Shown: positions 8,669 to 20,475, numbered from the stretch's first letter. The stretch: 64,000 nt of DNA from Streptomyces ochraceiscleroticus (GCF_000720485.1 NZ_JOAX01000011.1:62001-126000), one strand, 5' to 3'. Made by a program: numbers and translations. Notes: generated from the letters alone by a model not told the origin.

Positions 8669-9475
8669 CTACCCGATGCTCCTGCGCAGCAGCTCCGCGA
8701 GCGCGGCGTTGAAGACACCGGGCCGTTCCAGGTTCGGCATGTGGGCCGCGCCCTCGACGACCGTGAGGACGGAGTCCGGGAGGCGGTCGTGCAGGTACTG
8801 GGCATCGGCGAGTGGCGTGTAGGTGTCCTCGCTGCCGACCACGACGAGGGCGGGGACGGTGATCCGGGGGAGCAGGGCTGTGTAGTCGGGGCGCTCGGCC
8901 CGGCCCCGCAGCGCGGCGGCCGCTCCTTCGGGCGACGTGCCGCGCATCATGTGGCGGACGTGCGCGGCCACATCGGGGCGGTCGGCGATCGTCCGAGGCT
9001 CGATCATCTTGTCCAGCACCTCGTCGGCGTACGGGGTCAGGCCCTCGTGCAGCAGCCGGTCGGCGAGGGTGTGGCGCCACTTCCTGCCGTCCTCGGTCTC
9101 GGCGGGCGCCGAGGTGTCGGCGAGCAGGAGACCCCGTACGCGCGCGGGGAAGAGGCGGCAGAAGTCGAGTGCGATCTGGCCGCCCATGGACAGTCCGCCG
9201 AGTACGACGGGCTCGTCGACACCGAGATGGTCCAGGAGCGCGGCGAGGTCGCGCGAGAAGTCCGCGAGCCCGTCGAGCGGGCCCGTGGCCGGGGAGCCGC
9301 CGTACCCGCGCAGGTCGGGAACGACGACGCGGAATCCGTTGCCGGCCAGGAAGGCGGTCTGCGGCGCCCACATGGTCCGGTCGAAGGGGTGGCCGTGCAC
9401 CAGGAGCACCGGCGGCCCCTCGCCCCGGTCCTCGTACGCGATCCGTACGCCGCCGTCCAGCTCCGCGATGCCCAT
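8669..9475 (-). CDS. Alpha/beta fold hydrolase
   Basis: Predicted 268-residue hydrolase. An oxyanion segment HGHPFDRTMW follows the early strand. The nucleophile elbow GLSMGG places the catalytic serine at 96. An acid residue lies in VVGSEDTYTPL and the His in EGAAHMPNLERP. The pattern is like 3-oxoadipate enol-lactonase and other BphD-type enzymes, so a lactone or ester substrate is plausible. The ATG at 9475 is chosen over upstream in-frame codons because GGGAGGGG precedes it. It lies directly upstream of the trp leader and divergent from the MocR gene, whose regulator may therefore control it. Confidence 0.87.
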   Translation of the reverse strand: MGIAELDGGVRIAYEDRGEGPPVLLVHGHPFDRTMWAPQTAFLAGNGFRVVVPDLRGYGGSPATGPLDGLADFSRDLAALLDHLGVDEPVVLGGLSMGGQIALDFCRLFPARVRGLLLADTSAPAETEDGRKWRHTLADRLLHEGLTPYADEVLDKMIEPRTIADRPDVAAHVRHMMRGTSPEGAAAALRGRAERPDYTALLPRITVPALVVVGSEDTYTPLADAQYLHDRLPDSVLTVVEGAAHMPNLERPGVFNAALAELLRRSIG

Positions 9476-9546
9476 GGCAACTCGCCCCTCCCGTATGCCT
9501 GTTGAGGCATGTGCCTCTTGACGGCTCGATGCTATGGCGCGCACAA

Positions 9547-12485
<2,939 letters not shown>

Positions 12486-12503
12486 ACGGGCGCGTAGACG
12501 CGA

Positions 12504-12545
12504 AGTGGGGCGCGGATCCTGTGATCCGCGCCCCACTGCGTTGTT
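12504..12545 (+). terminator. Terminator after the DAHP synthase gene
   Basis: A perfect 15-bp inverted repeat has arms AGTGGGGCGCGGATC (12504-12518) and GATCCGCGCCCCACT (12523-12537) with a CTGT loop. GCGTTGTT follows. The hairpin starts 18 bases after the stop codon. Confidence 0.88.
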
Positions 12546-12564
12546 AAGCGCCCGCCATGGCGGG

Positions 12565-12583
12565 TAAGGTAAGGGTAACCTCA
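12565..12583 (+). promoter_or_regulatory. Iron box (IdeR/DmdR-type operator) before bfd
   Basis: TAAGGTAAGGGTAACCTCA matches 15 of 19 positions of the actinobacterial iron-box consensus TTAGGTTAGGCTAACCTAA and is a partial palindrome. It ends 36 bases before the chosen bfd start. This indicates repression by an IdeR/DmdR1 regulator when iron is plentiful. It also argues against an upstream in-frame ATG at 12557, which would put the operator inside the gene. Confidence 0.8.
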
Positions 12584-12619
12584 CTCAAGATCATCCGAAG
12601 CTACGGGAAAGGTACGGGG

Positions 12620-12934
12620 GTGAACCGCGTGTACGTCTGCTCGTGCTTCGGCATCACCGAGGAGCAGGTGCGTGAGCACGCGGGGACGGGCGCCTGCACG
12701 CCGCGCCAGATCGCCTCCGCCTGCAAGGCCGGCACCGACTGCGGCGGCTGCGTACGCCGCATACAGGCCCTCCTCGGTCGGGGGAGCTGCCCCCGCCGCA
12801 CGCTGATCGACCAGGGGGACGCGGCGCCGCTGGCCGCCGATCCGGCGGAACCGGCCGCGTCCGGGACGTCCGTCGCCGAGCCGGCCGCACCCGAGATCGT
12901 CGAGCCGCCCGCCCGGTACCCCGAAGCCGCCTGA
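12620..12934 (+). CDS. bfd: Bacterioferritin-associated ferredoxin
   Basis: Predicted 104-residue [2Fe-2S] protein that reduces the iron core of bacterioferritin so stored iron can be released. The four expected cluster ligands are Cys7 and Cys9 (VCSCFGITEEQV) and Cys41 and Cys44 (TDCGGCV). The Bfd core ends near residue 60 and is followed by an unusual Ala/Pro/Glu-rich tail of about 40 residues. The start could be GTG 12620 or GTG 12629; both have purine-rich sequence upstream. It is convergent with bfr, and an iron box lies in its promoter. Iron-repressed expression fits a role in mobilising stored iron during starvation. Confidence 0.9.
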   Translation: MNRVYVCSCFGITEEQVREHAGTGACTPRQIASACKAGTDCGGCVRRIQALLGRGSCPRRTLIDQGDAAPLAADPAEPAASGTSVAEPAAPEIVEPPARYPEAA

Positions 12935-12950
12935 GCGCTCCCGCGGCCCG

Positions 12951-13427
12951 TCAGCTCGGCTGTTCGACGAGCTGCGCGATGTACAGCGGCTCCCCGAGCT
13001 TCTCCACCAGCTCCAGCTGGGTGTCGAGGTAGTCGATGTGGTGCTCCTCGTCGGCGAGGATGCTCTCGAAAATATTGGCCGACGTGATGTCGCCCTTGTT
13101 GCGCATGACCTCGATGCCGCGCCGCAGCCGGTCGATGGCCTCGGCCTCGATCTGCCGGTCCGCCTGGAACATCTCGGTGACCGTCTGGCCGATGCGGACA
13201 TGGAAGAGCCGCTGGTAGTTGGGCAGGCCCTCCAGGAAGAGGATCCGGTCGGTGAGGATCTCCGCGTGCTTCATCTCGTCGAACGACTCGGACCGGGTGT
13301 ACTTGGCGAGCTTGGGCCACCCGTTGTTCTCCTGCATCTTTGCGTGCAGGAAGTACTGATTGATCGCGGTCAGCTCGGCGGTCAGCTGCTCGTTGAGGAA
13401 CTCGATGACCTCGGGGTCTCCCTGCAT
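12951..13427 (-). CDS. bfr: Bacterioferritin
   Basis: Predicted 158-residue haem-containing ferritin that assembles into a 24-subunit iron-storage shell and oxidises Fe(II). All ferroxidase ligands are at the classical positions: Glu18, Tyr25, Glu51, His54, Glu94, Glu127 and His130. Met52, the haem ligand, is present in DEMKHAE. The ATG is preceded by AAGGAG ten bases upstream, and the length matches the family exactly. It is convergent with bfd, separated by 16 bases. No iron box was found upstream of this gene, so it may be regulated differently from bfd. Confidence 0.97.
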   Translation of the reverse strand: MQGDPEVIEFLNEQLTAELTAINQYFLHAKMQENNGWPKLAKYTRSESFDEMKHAEILTDRILFLEGLPNYQRLFHVRIGQTVTEMFQADRQIEAEAIDRLRRGIEVMRNKGDITSANIFESILADEEHHIDYLDTQLELVEKLGEPLYIAQLVEQPS

Positions 13428-13583
13428 GACTGCGGGGCTCCTTCCACACGTCGACTGAACAGGTGCCGGGCATCCTTGCACCGGGGCGCGCGGAGCGTCC
13501 AGTAAGTGCACGCTTAGTGGGAGTTGCCCGAATCAGTCCCGCCCTGGTCATCAGCACCCCTTCCGGTCTGACACCATGGAGGC

Positions 13584-14207
13584 ATGGGTCAGCCGGATAG
13601 CCGCGAAGAGGAGCCTCCACAGCTTCCTCCGGGGCAGCGTCTGCAGCGCGGGTGGCCGGTCACGCACTACGGGCCCGTCCCCAAGTTCCGCCCCGAGCGC
13701 TGGGAATTCCGGGTGTTCGGCGCCACGGCCGACGGTGACAAGCACTGCTGGACGCACGAGGAATTCACCTCGCTGCCGTATGCCACCGTCGTCGCCGACA
13801 TGCACTGCGTGACGAAGTTCAGCGTGCTGGGTGCCGAATGGGGCGGGGTGTTGACGCGTACGGTGCTCGACCTGGCGCCGCCGGCCCCTGATGTCACTCA
13901 TGTGATGGTCTGGGCCGAGTACGGATTCAGCTCGAACATGCCCCTGGCGGACTTCGCGGACGAGCGCTGCCTGTTCGCCGGCCACCGGGACGGTGAACTG
14001 CTCACCGCGGAGCACGGTTTCCCCGTACGGCTCATCGTGCCGCACCTCTATGCCTGGAAGGGGCCGAAGTGGGTGCGCGGCATCGAGTACATGACGGCGG
14101 ACCGCCGCGGCTTCTGGGAGGAGCGCGGCTACCACAACCTCGGTGACCCGTGGCGCGAGCAGCGCTACTCCTACCAGGAGGAGCCGGGCGACGGTCCGGA
14201 GCTCTGA
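13584..14207 (+). CDS. Molybdopterin-fold sulfite oxidase-like oxidoreductase (YuiH-type)
   Basis: Predicted 207-residue protein with the oxidoreductase molybdopterin-binding fold of sulfite oxidase and YedY. The likely molybdenum ligand is the Cys in DMHCVTKFSVLGAEWGG. Further motifs are HVMVWAEYGFSSNMPL, HGFPVRLIVPHLYAWKGPKW and the C-terminal GYHNLGDPWREQRYSY. No Tat signal is visible, so it is probably cytoplasmic. GGAGG lies very close to the ATG, which is unusual, but no better in-frame start exists. The substrate is unknown for this short family. It lies between bfr and the copper-linked membrane gene, convergent with the latter. Confidence 0.85.
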   Translation: MGQPDSREEEPPQLPPGQRLQRGWPVTHYGPVPKFRPERWEFRVFGATADGDKHCWTHEEFTSLPYATVVADMHCVTKFSVLGAEWGGVLTRTVLDLAPPAPDVTHVMVWAEYGFSSNMPLADFADERCLFAGHRDGELLTAEHGFPVRLIVPHLYAWKGPKWVRGIEYMTADRRGFWEERGYHNLGDPWREQRYSYQEEPGDGPEL

Positions 14208-14228
14208 GCCCCCTACCCCTCGGCGGTA

Positions 14229-14711
14229 TCAGTGGTACTGGTGCACCACGGCGTGCCCCTTGCCGCGCCCGATCATCCACTTGTTGACGGGTGTGGTCAC
14301 CAGGAACGCCAGGACCAGCGAGAACGCCAGCGTCCCCCAGAACAGCCACTCCGACAGGTGCGCGTCCATCGCGCCCGGCACGAGCGCGATCACGCCGTTG
14401 TCGATGAGCTCCATGACCGCGATCGAGAGGGTGTCGGCGGCCAGCGCGACCTTGACGGCCGCCTTGAAGTCGAGACCGGCCTTCAGGACGCCGCGCAGCG
14501 TGAGTGAGTAGCCGAAGACGAACGCCAGGGCGATGGCCAGGATCATCGTCGGCACGTTGTGCCAGCCCAGCGCGGTGCCGATGACCATGCCGAGGATCTC
14601 GCCGATCGCGCAGCCGGTGAGGCAGTGCAGCGTGGCCTTGGCCGCCATGGCCCAGCCGGCCGGCGCGGGTGCCGTGTGGTGATGCTCGGCGTGTACGTGC
14701 TGGTGCTGCAT
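14229..14711 (-). CDS. DUF4396 membrane protein with His-rich N-terminus, probably copper-linked
   Basis: Predicted 160-residue membrane protein. The N-terminus MQHQHVHAEHHHTAP is His-rich and could bind metal. Four hydrophobic segments follow: ATLHCLTGCAIGEILGMVIG, MILAIALAFVFGYSLTL, an amphipathic AADTLSIAVMELIDNGVI and FWGTLAFSLVLAFLVTTP. A conserved HCLTGCAIGE motif could be a second metal site. It resembles DUF4396. The ATG at 14711 has GGGG upstream; an ATG four codons earlier lacks a ribosome site. A CsoR-like operator lies in its upstream region. A role in copper handling or efflux is inferred from that operator and the His cluster, not demonstrated. Confidence 0.85.
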   Translation of the reverse strand: MQHQHVHAEHHHTAPAPAGWAMAAKATLHCLTGCAIGEILGMVIGTALGWHNVPTMILAIALAFVFGYSLTLRGVLKAGLDFKAAVKVALAADTLSIAVMELIDNGVIALVPGAMDAHLSEWLFWGTLAFSLVLAFLVTTPVNKWMIGRGKGHAVVHQYH

Positions 14712-14733
14712 GGGAGCCCCCATCCAGGAAGGA

Positions 14734-14760
14734 ACGGTTCCTGCCGAGAACAGGAACCGT
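14734..14760 (-). promoter_or_regulatory. 10-bp perfect hairpin abutting the CsoR-like operator
   Basis: Perfect arms ACGGTTCCTG (14734-14743) and CAGGAACCGT (14751-14760) are separated by seven bases. The element ends at the base before the CsoR-like box and lies 23 bases before the DUF4396 start. It could be a second regulator site or a hairpin in the 5' untranslated RNA. It lacks a T-run, so it is not a standard terminator. Confidence 0.6.
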
Positions 14761-14777
14761 ATACCCCCCTGGGGTAT
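14761..14777 (-). promoter_or_regulatory. CsoR-like copper operator
   Basis: ATACCCCCCTGGGGTAT is a near-perfect palindrome with 7-bp arms ATACCCC and GGGGTAT and a three-base spacer. It matches the GC-tract operator of CsoR copper repressors, including that of Streptomyces lividans. It lies between the endonuclease IV stop and the DUF4396 start, which points to copper-inducible expression of the latter. Confidence 0.8.
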
Positions 14778-14780
14778 TCC

Positions 14781-15683
14781 TCAAGAGATCTCGGGCGTGT
14801 CCCCGCTGTCCCGCAGCACCTTCAGGCGCGCGACGTCCGCCGCGTGGCCCTCCTTGCCGCCCGGCGTCTCGATGACCAGCGGCGCGCCCGCGGTCGCCGG
14901 GTGCCGGAACAGCTCGCGGAACGGCTCGGCGCCGATGTGGCCGGACCCGATGTTCTCGTGACGGTCCTTGTGCGCCCCGGCCACGTCCTTGGAGTCATTG
15001 GCGTGGATCAGCTTCAGGCGGCCCTCGCCCGCGACATCCACCAGCTCGTCCAGCAGCGCCTTCGTGCCGCCGGGCGCCGCCATGTCGTGCCCGGCCGCGA
15101 ACGCGTGGCAGGTGTCCAGGCAGAGGCCCGCACGCGGGTGCCGGTCCAGCGCGTCCAGGTACGGCCCGAGATCCTCCGCCAGCGAGCACAGCGAGGCACC
15201 CTGCCCGGCCGTCGACTCCAGCAGCAGCCACGGGTCGTCGTCGTGGGTCAGCTCGTCCAGCAGCGGCAGCATGTACTCGTGTACCTGCGCCAGCGCCGTG
15301 GCGCGCTCCCGCCCGCCGGTCGCCGAGCCGGTGTGCACGACCACGCCGAGCGCCCCGATCTCGCGGCCGCGCCGCAGCGAGTGCCGCAGCGACTCCACCG
15401 ACTTCTCGACCGTCACCGCGTTGTGCGACCCGAAGTTGATCAGGTACGGCGCGTGCACGTACGCGGGGATGTCACGCTCCGCGCAGGCCGTACGGAAGGC
15501 CTCGTCCTGCATCGGATTGCCGGGCGGGGTCGCCCAGCCGCGCGGGTTCGCGACGAAGACCTGGACGGACTCGCCGCCGATCTCCTGGGCGTACGGGATG
15601 CCGACCTTGGCGAGACCGCCGGCCACGGGGACGTGGCCGCCGATCGGATTGCGCTCACGGGCGCGCTGCGGAGAAGTGCTCAC
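14781..15683 (-). CDS. nfo: Deoxyribonuclease IV (endonuclease IV)
   Basis: Predicted 300-residue TIM-barrel apurinic/apyrimidinic endonuclease of base-excision repair, which uses a three-zinc centre. All nine family ligand motifs are visible in order: His in YVHAPYLINF, His in VVHTGS, Glu in LLLESTAGQG, Asp and His in CLDTCHAFAAGHD, His in KLIHANDS, Asp and His in DRHENIGSGHIG, and Glu in VIETPGG. The GTG at 15683 is chosen by where homology begins (VSTSPQRARERNPIGGHVPV). No good ribosome site precedes it, and an earlier in-frame start would reach into antisense kinase sequence. The copper-linked gene follows 70 bases downstream. Confidence 0.93.
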   Translation of the reverse strand: MSTSPQRARERNPIGGHVPVAGGLAKVGIPYAQEIGGESVQVFVANPRGWATPPGNPMQDEAFRTACAERDIPAYVHAPYLINFGSHNAVTVEKSVESLRHSLRRGREIGALGVVVHTGSATGGRERATALAQVHEYMLPLLDELTHDDDPWLLLESTAGQGASLCSLAEDLGPYLDALDRHPRAGLCLDTCHAFAAGHDMAAPGGTKALLDELVDVAGEGRLKLIHANDSKDVAGAHKDRHENIGSGHIGAEPFRELFRHPATAGAPLVIETPGGKEGHAADVARLKVLRDSGDTPEIS

Positions 15684-15732
15684 ACCGTCAAGGGTGCCAG
15701 GCGGCCGGGCCTCCCCGGCTGTCAGGTACGCC

Positions 15733-17715
15733 TCACAGCTTGCTGTCCAGGGTGATGGTGATCGTGCTGCCCTTCGGGGCGGTGTCACCGGCGTCCACGG
15801 ACTGGCCGCCGACCGTGTCCGTCGGGAAGAAGAACGGCTTCTTCACCTCGACCTCGAAGCCCGCGGCGGTCAGCACCTGCTTAGCGTCGTCCACCTGCTG
15901 GCCCTCGACGTCCGGCACCTCGACCATCTGCGGCCCCTTGGACAGCGTGAGCGTCACCGTGTCCCCCTCGCCCAGCCGCTCGCCCGCCGTCGGGGACTGC
16001 CGCGCGATCGCGCCCTTGTCCTCTTCCGAGTACACCGGCGCCGCGGCGAACTTCACGTGGAAGCCCTCTTCCCGCAGCTCCGCCGCCGCGTCCGAACGGT
16101 CGTCGCCGACCACGTCCGGCACGTCGATCGCGCTGCCCCGGCTGACGGTCAGCGCCACCGCCGTACCGGGCCGCCGCTTGGCCCCCGCGTCCGGGTCCGT
16201 ACGGATCACCGACCCCTTGGCCACCTCGTCGCTGAACGCCCTGCGCTCGGTCCCCGGGGTCAGCCCCTGGTCCCGCAGCTTGCGCTTGGCGTCGGCGACC
16301 GGAGTACCGGACAGGTCCGGCACGGAGACGATGTCCGGGCCCTTGGAGAGCGTCACGGTGACCGTGCCGGTACCCCGGATGCGCTGCCCGTTCTCCGGGT
16401 CGGTGGAGATCACGTGGCCGCGCTTCACGGTGGAGCTGTACGCCCGCCGCACCTTCACGTCCAGGCCCGCGCCGTGCAGCGTCCGCTCGGCCTTGGCCTG
16501 CGTCATGTCCAGCACCGTCGGCACGGTCGTGAACTGGCCGGTGGTGACGTACCAGACGCCGGTGCCCGCGAGCAGCGCGGCCAGCAGCGCGAGGACGACG
16601 ACGAGCGTCCTGCGGCGCGGCGCCCGGGCGGTCTCCGCGCCCCGTACGCCGCCCGCTGCCCCCGTGGGCAGCCGGCCCGTCGTCCCGTCCGCGGCCGGCG
16701 GCATCTCAAGGCGGGTGGTGTGGCCCGCCGTGTCATCGGCGGCGTCGGCCACCTCGGGCAGCGAGAGCTGTACCGCGGCCGCGCGCTGGATCACGCTCGT
16801 ACGGTCCTCGGCGCCGGCCGGCCCGGTCGCGGCCTTCGCCTGCGGCGGCACCGTGTCCAGCTGCTCGTCCGTAAGCGCGGCGCGCGCGTTACGGGCCAGC
16901 GCGAGCAGCGTGACGGCGTCCTGCGGGCGCACCTCGGGGTTGCGCGCGGTGGCCTCGACGACCAGGTCGTCCAGCTCGGGCGGCAGCCCCGGTACGAGCG
17001 CGGACGGTGCCGGCACGTCCTCGTGGAGGTGCTGGTAGAGCACCTGGGCCGGGGTGCCGCCGCCGTGCGGCTTGCTGCCGGTGAGCATCTCGTAGAGGGC
17101 CACGCCACAGGCGTAGACGTCGGCGCGGGTGTCCGCGCTGCCGTCCTCGATCTGCTCGGGCGCCAGGTAGGAGACGGTGCCCAGCACCGTGCCGGTGGTG
17201 GCCGTCGTATTGGTGTCGACCGCGCGGACCAGGCCGAAGTCGGCGACCTTGACCCGGCCGTCGTCCCCGATCAGCACGTTCTCCGGCTTCATGTCGCGGT
17301 GCACCATGCCCGCCCGGTGTGCCGAGCCCAGTGCCGCGAGGATCGGCTCCAGGATGTCCAGCGCGGCGCGCGGCTGCAGGGCGCCGCGCTCGCGCAGCAC
17401 GTCCCGGAGGGTGCAGCCCGCGACGTACTCCATGGCGAGGTACACGTACGTGCCGTCGGTGCCCTGGTCGAACACGCCGACCACGTTCGGGTGCGACAGC
17501 CGGGCCACCGACTTCGCCTCCCGGATGAAGCGCTCGACGAAGGAGGCGTCGGCGGCCAGTGCGGGGTGCATCACCTTCAGGGCGAGCACACGGTCCAGCC
17601 GGGTGTCGACGGCGCGGTAGACCGTCGCCATCCCGCCGGTGGCGATGCGCGCCTGGACGCGGTAGCGGCCGTCGAGCAGCTGTCCGACCAGGGGGTCCTG
17701 AAGGGTGGTATCCAC
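15733..17715 (-). CDS. pkaF: Serine/threonine protein kinase with four PASTA domains (PknL/PkaF type)
   Basis: Predicted 660-residue transmembrane Hanks-type kinase. The kinase domain has a Gly loop (IATGGMATVYRA), Lys47, catalytic HRDMKPEN with Asp141, DFG at 159-161, and activation loop TGTVLGTVSYLAPEQ. A Thr/Pro/Ala-rich juxtamembrane stretch leads to one membrane helix (TLVVVLALLAALLAGTGVWY). Four PASTA repeats follow outside the cell and end in ITITLDSKL. PASTA domains bind peptidoglycan fragments or lipid II, so it probably couples wall status to phosphorylation. The GTG start lacks a clear ribosome site. The Rv2175c-like protein nearby is a candidate substrate by analogy with the M. 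tuberculosis PknL locus. Confidence 0.93.
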   Translation of the reverse strand: MDTTLQDPLVGQLLDGRYRVQARIATGGMATVYRAVDTRLDRVLALKVMHPALAADASFVERFIREAKSVARLSHPNVVGVFDQGTDGTYVYLAMEYVAGCTLRDVLRERGALQPRAALDILEPILAALGSAHRAGMVHRDMKPENVLIGDDGRVKVADFGLVRAVDTNTTATTGTVLGTVSYLAPEQIEDGSADTRADVYACGVALYEMLTGSKPHGGGTPAQVLYQHLHEDVPAPSALVPGLPPELDDLVVEATARNPEVRPQDAVTLLALARNARAALTDEQLDTVPPQAKAATGPAGAEDRTSVIQRAAAVQLSLPEVADAADDTAGHTTRLEMPPAADGTTGRLPTGAAGGVRGAETARAPRRRTLVVVLALLAALLAGTGVWYVTTGQFTTVPTVLDMTQAKAERTLHGAGLDVKVRRAYSSTVKRGHVISTDPENGQRIRGTGTVTVTLSKGPDIVSVPDLSGTPVADAKRKLRDQGLTPGTERRAFSDEVAKGSVIRTDPDAGAKRRPGTAVALTVSRGSAIDVPDVVGDDRSDAAAELREEGFHVKFAAAPVYSEEDKGAIARQSPTAGERLGEGDTVTLTLSKGPQMVEVPDVEGQQVDDAKQVLTAAGFEVEVKKPFFFPTDTVGGQSVDAGDTAPKGSTITITLDSKL

Positions 17716-17885
17716 GGCAGACGAGTCTACGAGGGACTGTCCACCGCCCTCATGCCCTCCGTGCCGTACGGGCCGGACTGCAGCCGAACGGTGACGGACG
17801 GAGGGGTGTGAAGCGCAGGTCGGGGCGCCGGTGGCGGGCCTTCCGGCGCCGCTGGCGGGCTTCCGGCGCCCCTGGCCGAGATGCC

Positions 17886-18749
<864 letters not shown>

Positions 18750-19016
18750 TCAGCCTCCCTGGACTGCGGTGAGAACTTCGACGCGGTCCCCGTTGCCGAG
18801 CGGGGTCGCCGCCCACTGGCTGCGCGGGACGACCTCTTCGTTGACGGCGGCGGCGACCCCGCTGGCGGCGGTGGTCAGCGTGGCCACCAGCCGGTCGAGC
18901 GGCAGGCCGCCGGGGATCTCGCGCGGCTCGCCGTTCACGGAGACGGTGACGGGCGCGGCTACGGGGGCGGTGGGGCCGGCCCCGGATGCGGGGCCGGGTG
19001 CCTTCGAGGCGGTCAT
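18750..19016 (-). CDS. thiS: Sulfur carrier protein
   Basis: Predicted 88-residue ubiquitin-like sulfur carrier that ends in the required Gly-Gly (LTAVQGG), which is adenylated and thiocarboxylated to donate sulfur to ThiG. The core beta-grasp starts at VTVSVNGEPREIPGG. About 22 Ala/Pro/Gly residues precede it, longer than usual. The ATG is kept because it overlaps the thiO stop by four bases (ATGA). A later start would break that coupling. Confidence 0.93.
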   Translation of the reverse strand: MTASKAPGPASGAGPTAPVAAPVTVSVNGEPREIPGGLPLDRLVATLTTAASGVAAAVNEEVVPRSQWAATPLGNGDRVEVLTAVQGG

Positions 19017-20236
19017 GCGGTCTGCTCCTGGAGTGCGGCGCGCTGCGGCGCCGGGACGGGGGCGGCTGCGGGCCCGAAGCGCAGCGGCGTGAAGGGCCGC
19101 GCCTCCTCGGGCAGCGCGCCGGTGGTCAGCGCGTGGGCCATGACGTCGCCGGTGACCGGCGTGAGCAGCACACCGTTGCGGAAGTGACCGGTGGCCAGCA
19201 GGAGGCCGGGCAGCGCGGTGGGGCCCAGCAGCGGCGCATTGTCGGGCGACCCGGGGCGCAGCCCGGCGATCGTCTCGGTCAGCGGCAGCTCGGTGATGCC
19301 CGGCACCAGCTCGTGCGCGTCGCGCAGCAGCTCGTAGACGCCGCCCGCGGTCACCGTGGTGTCCCAGCCCAGCTCCTCACTGGTGGCGCCGACGACCATG
19401 TCGCCGTTCTCGCGCGGCACCAGATAGAGCGGGCCGCCGCGCACCACGGCCCGCACGGTGCGGGACAGGAACGGGCCGTACGCGGCGGGGATCTTCAGCC
19501 GCAGCACCTGGCCCTTGACCGGCCGGACCGGCGGCCGTACGTGCTCGGGCACCCCGGCCAGCCGCCCGCTGAAGCTGCCCGCCGCCAGCACGACCTGCCC
19601 GGCCGGCAGCGCCGTGCCGTCAGTCAGCTCGATGCCGGTGGCCCGCTCCCCGGCCACCGTCAGCCGCCCGGCCCGCTCCCGTACGAACTCCACCCCGGCC
19701 CGCTCGCAGGCCGTCAGAAGGGCCGTCGCGAGCCGTCGCGGGTCGATCTGGTGGTCACCGTCCACCCGGAGCCCGCCGCGCACGCCCGGCGCGAGCATCG
19801 GTTCGAGCTTCCGGCACTCGCGGCCGGTCAGCCACTCCGAGTCCAGGCCGCAGCGGCGCTGCAGCGCGTGCAGCTCCCGCAGGTGGGCCCGGTCGTCGGC
19901 GTCCAGGGCCACGGCGAGCGTGCCGCACCGCCGGTGTCCCAAATCCTGGCCGCTCGCCTCGGCCAGCTCGGCGGCGAACGCCGGATAGCGCGCCGCGGAG
20001 TCGAGATTCAGCCCCAGGAGCGTTTCCTCGCCGTAGTGCAGCTCCGTGACGGCGGCCAGCATGCCGGCCGCGACCCGCGCAGCGCCGCCGCCCGGCTCCG
20101 GGTCCACGACCGTGGCGCGCAGGCCCCGCTGGGCCGCCCGCCAGGCCGTCACGAGCCCCATGAGACCGCCCCCGACGATCACCGCGTCGGGCCGTCCGGC
20201 AGCCGTCCCCGATGGTGTACGTGCAGGTGGATGCAT
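19013..20236 (-). CDS. thiO: Glycine oxidase
   Basis: Predicted 407-residue FAD enzyme of the D-amino-acid oxidase family. It oxidises glycine to the dehydroglycine needed for thiazole synthesis by ThiG. The FAD-binding motif is AVIVGGGLMGLVTAW. Other segments are GGGAARVAAGMLAAVTE, VDGDHQIDPRRL, VVLAAGSFSG, RPVKGQVLRL, and the C-terminal TGHFRNGVLLTPVTG. It is the first gene of thiOSG and lies under a TPP riboswitch. Its ribosome site GGGAGGGG overlaps the 3' end of that riboswitch. Confidence 0.95.
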   Translation of the reverse strand: MHPPARTPSGTAAGRPDAVIVGGGLMGLVTAWRAAQRGLRATVVDPEPGGGAARVAAGMLAAVTELHYGEETLLGLNLDSAARYPAFAAELAEASGQDLGHRRCGTLAVALDADDRAHLRELHALQRRCGLDSEWLTGRECRKLEPMLAPGVRGGLRVDGDHQIDPRRLATALLTACERAGVEFVRERAGRLTVAGERATGIELTDGTALPAGQVVLAAGSFSGRLAGVPEHVRPPVRPVKGQVLRLKIPAAYGPFLSRTVRAVVRGGPLYLVPRENGDMVVGATSEELGWDTTVTAGGVYELLRDAHELVPGITELPLTETIAGLRPGSPDNAPLLGPTALPGLLLATGHFRNGVLLTPVTGDVMAHALTTGALPEEARPFTPLRFGPAAAPVPAPQRAALQEQTA

Positions 20237-20250
20237 AGGTGTCCAACCCC

Positions 20251-20340
20251 TCCCTTCGCCGGCATGACCCGGATCAGGTTCGTACGGTCGGAGGCCGCCG
20301 CAGCCTCCCTCTCAGCCCGGTGCGTCCGGGCTCCCGCGAG
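20251..20340 (-). ncRNA. TPP riboswitch controlling thiOSG
   Basis: On the reverse strand the conserved TPP-aptamer blocks CTGAGAGGG and ACCTGATCCGGGTCATGCCG appear in the right order and spacing. They are enclosed by the closing arms CGGGAGCCCGG and GAAGGGAGG. The 3' end of the aptamer includes the Shine-Dalgarno sequence of thiO, so thiamin pyrophosphate probably blocks translation. Confidence 0.95.
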
Positions 20341-20475
20341 TACAAGTGCCGTCAGAGTAGTACGCGCGCAATACTCGCCGTAAGGGTGCTCTGCGCGGCC
20401 GGAGCGTGACCCTGTGTCAGAGATCTCGTCGCGAGGTGCTGAGTCCGGCCAGGGGGCGCGTCCTAGAGTGATCGA

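Noticed and set aside
12557..12619. Upstream ATG start for bfd (adding 21 residues)
   Set aside because: It would put the iron box inside the gene, and Bfd proteins begin close to the first CxC.
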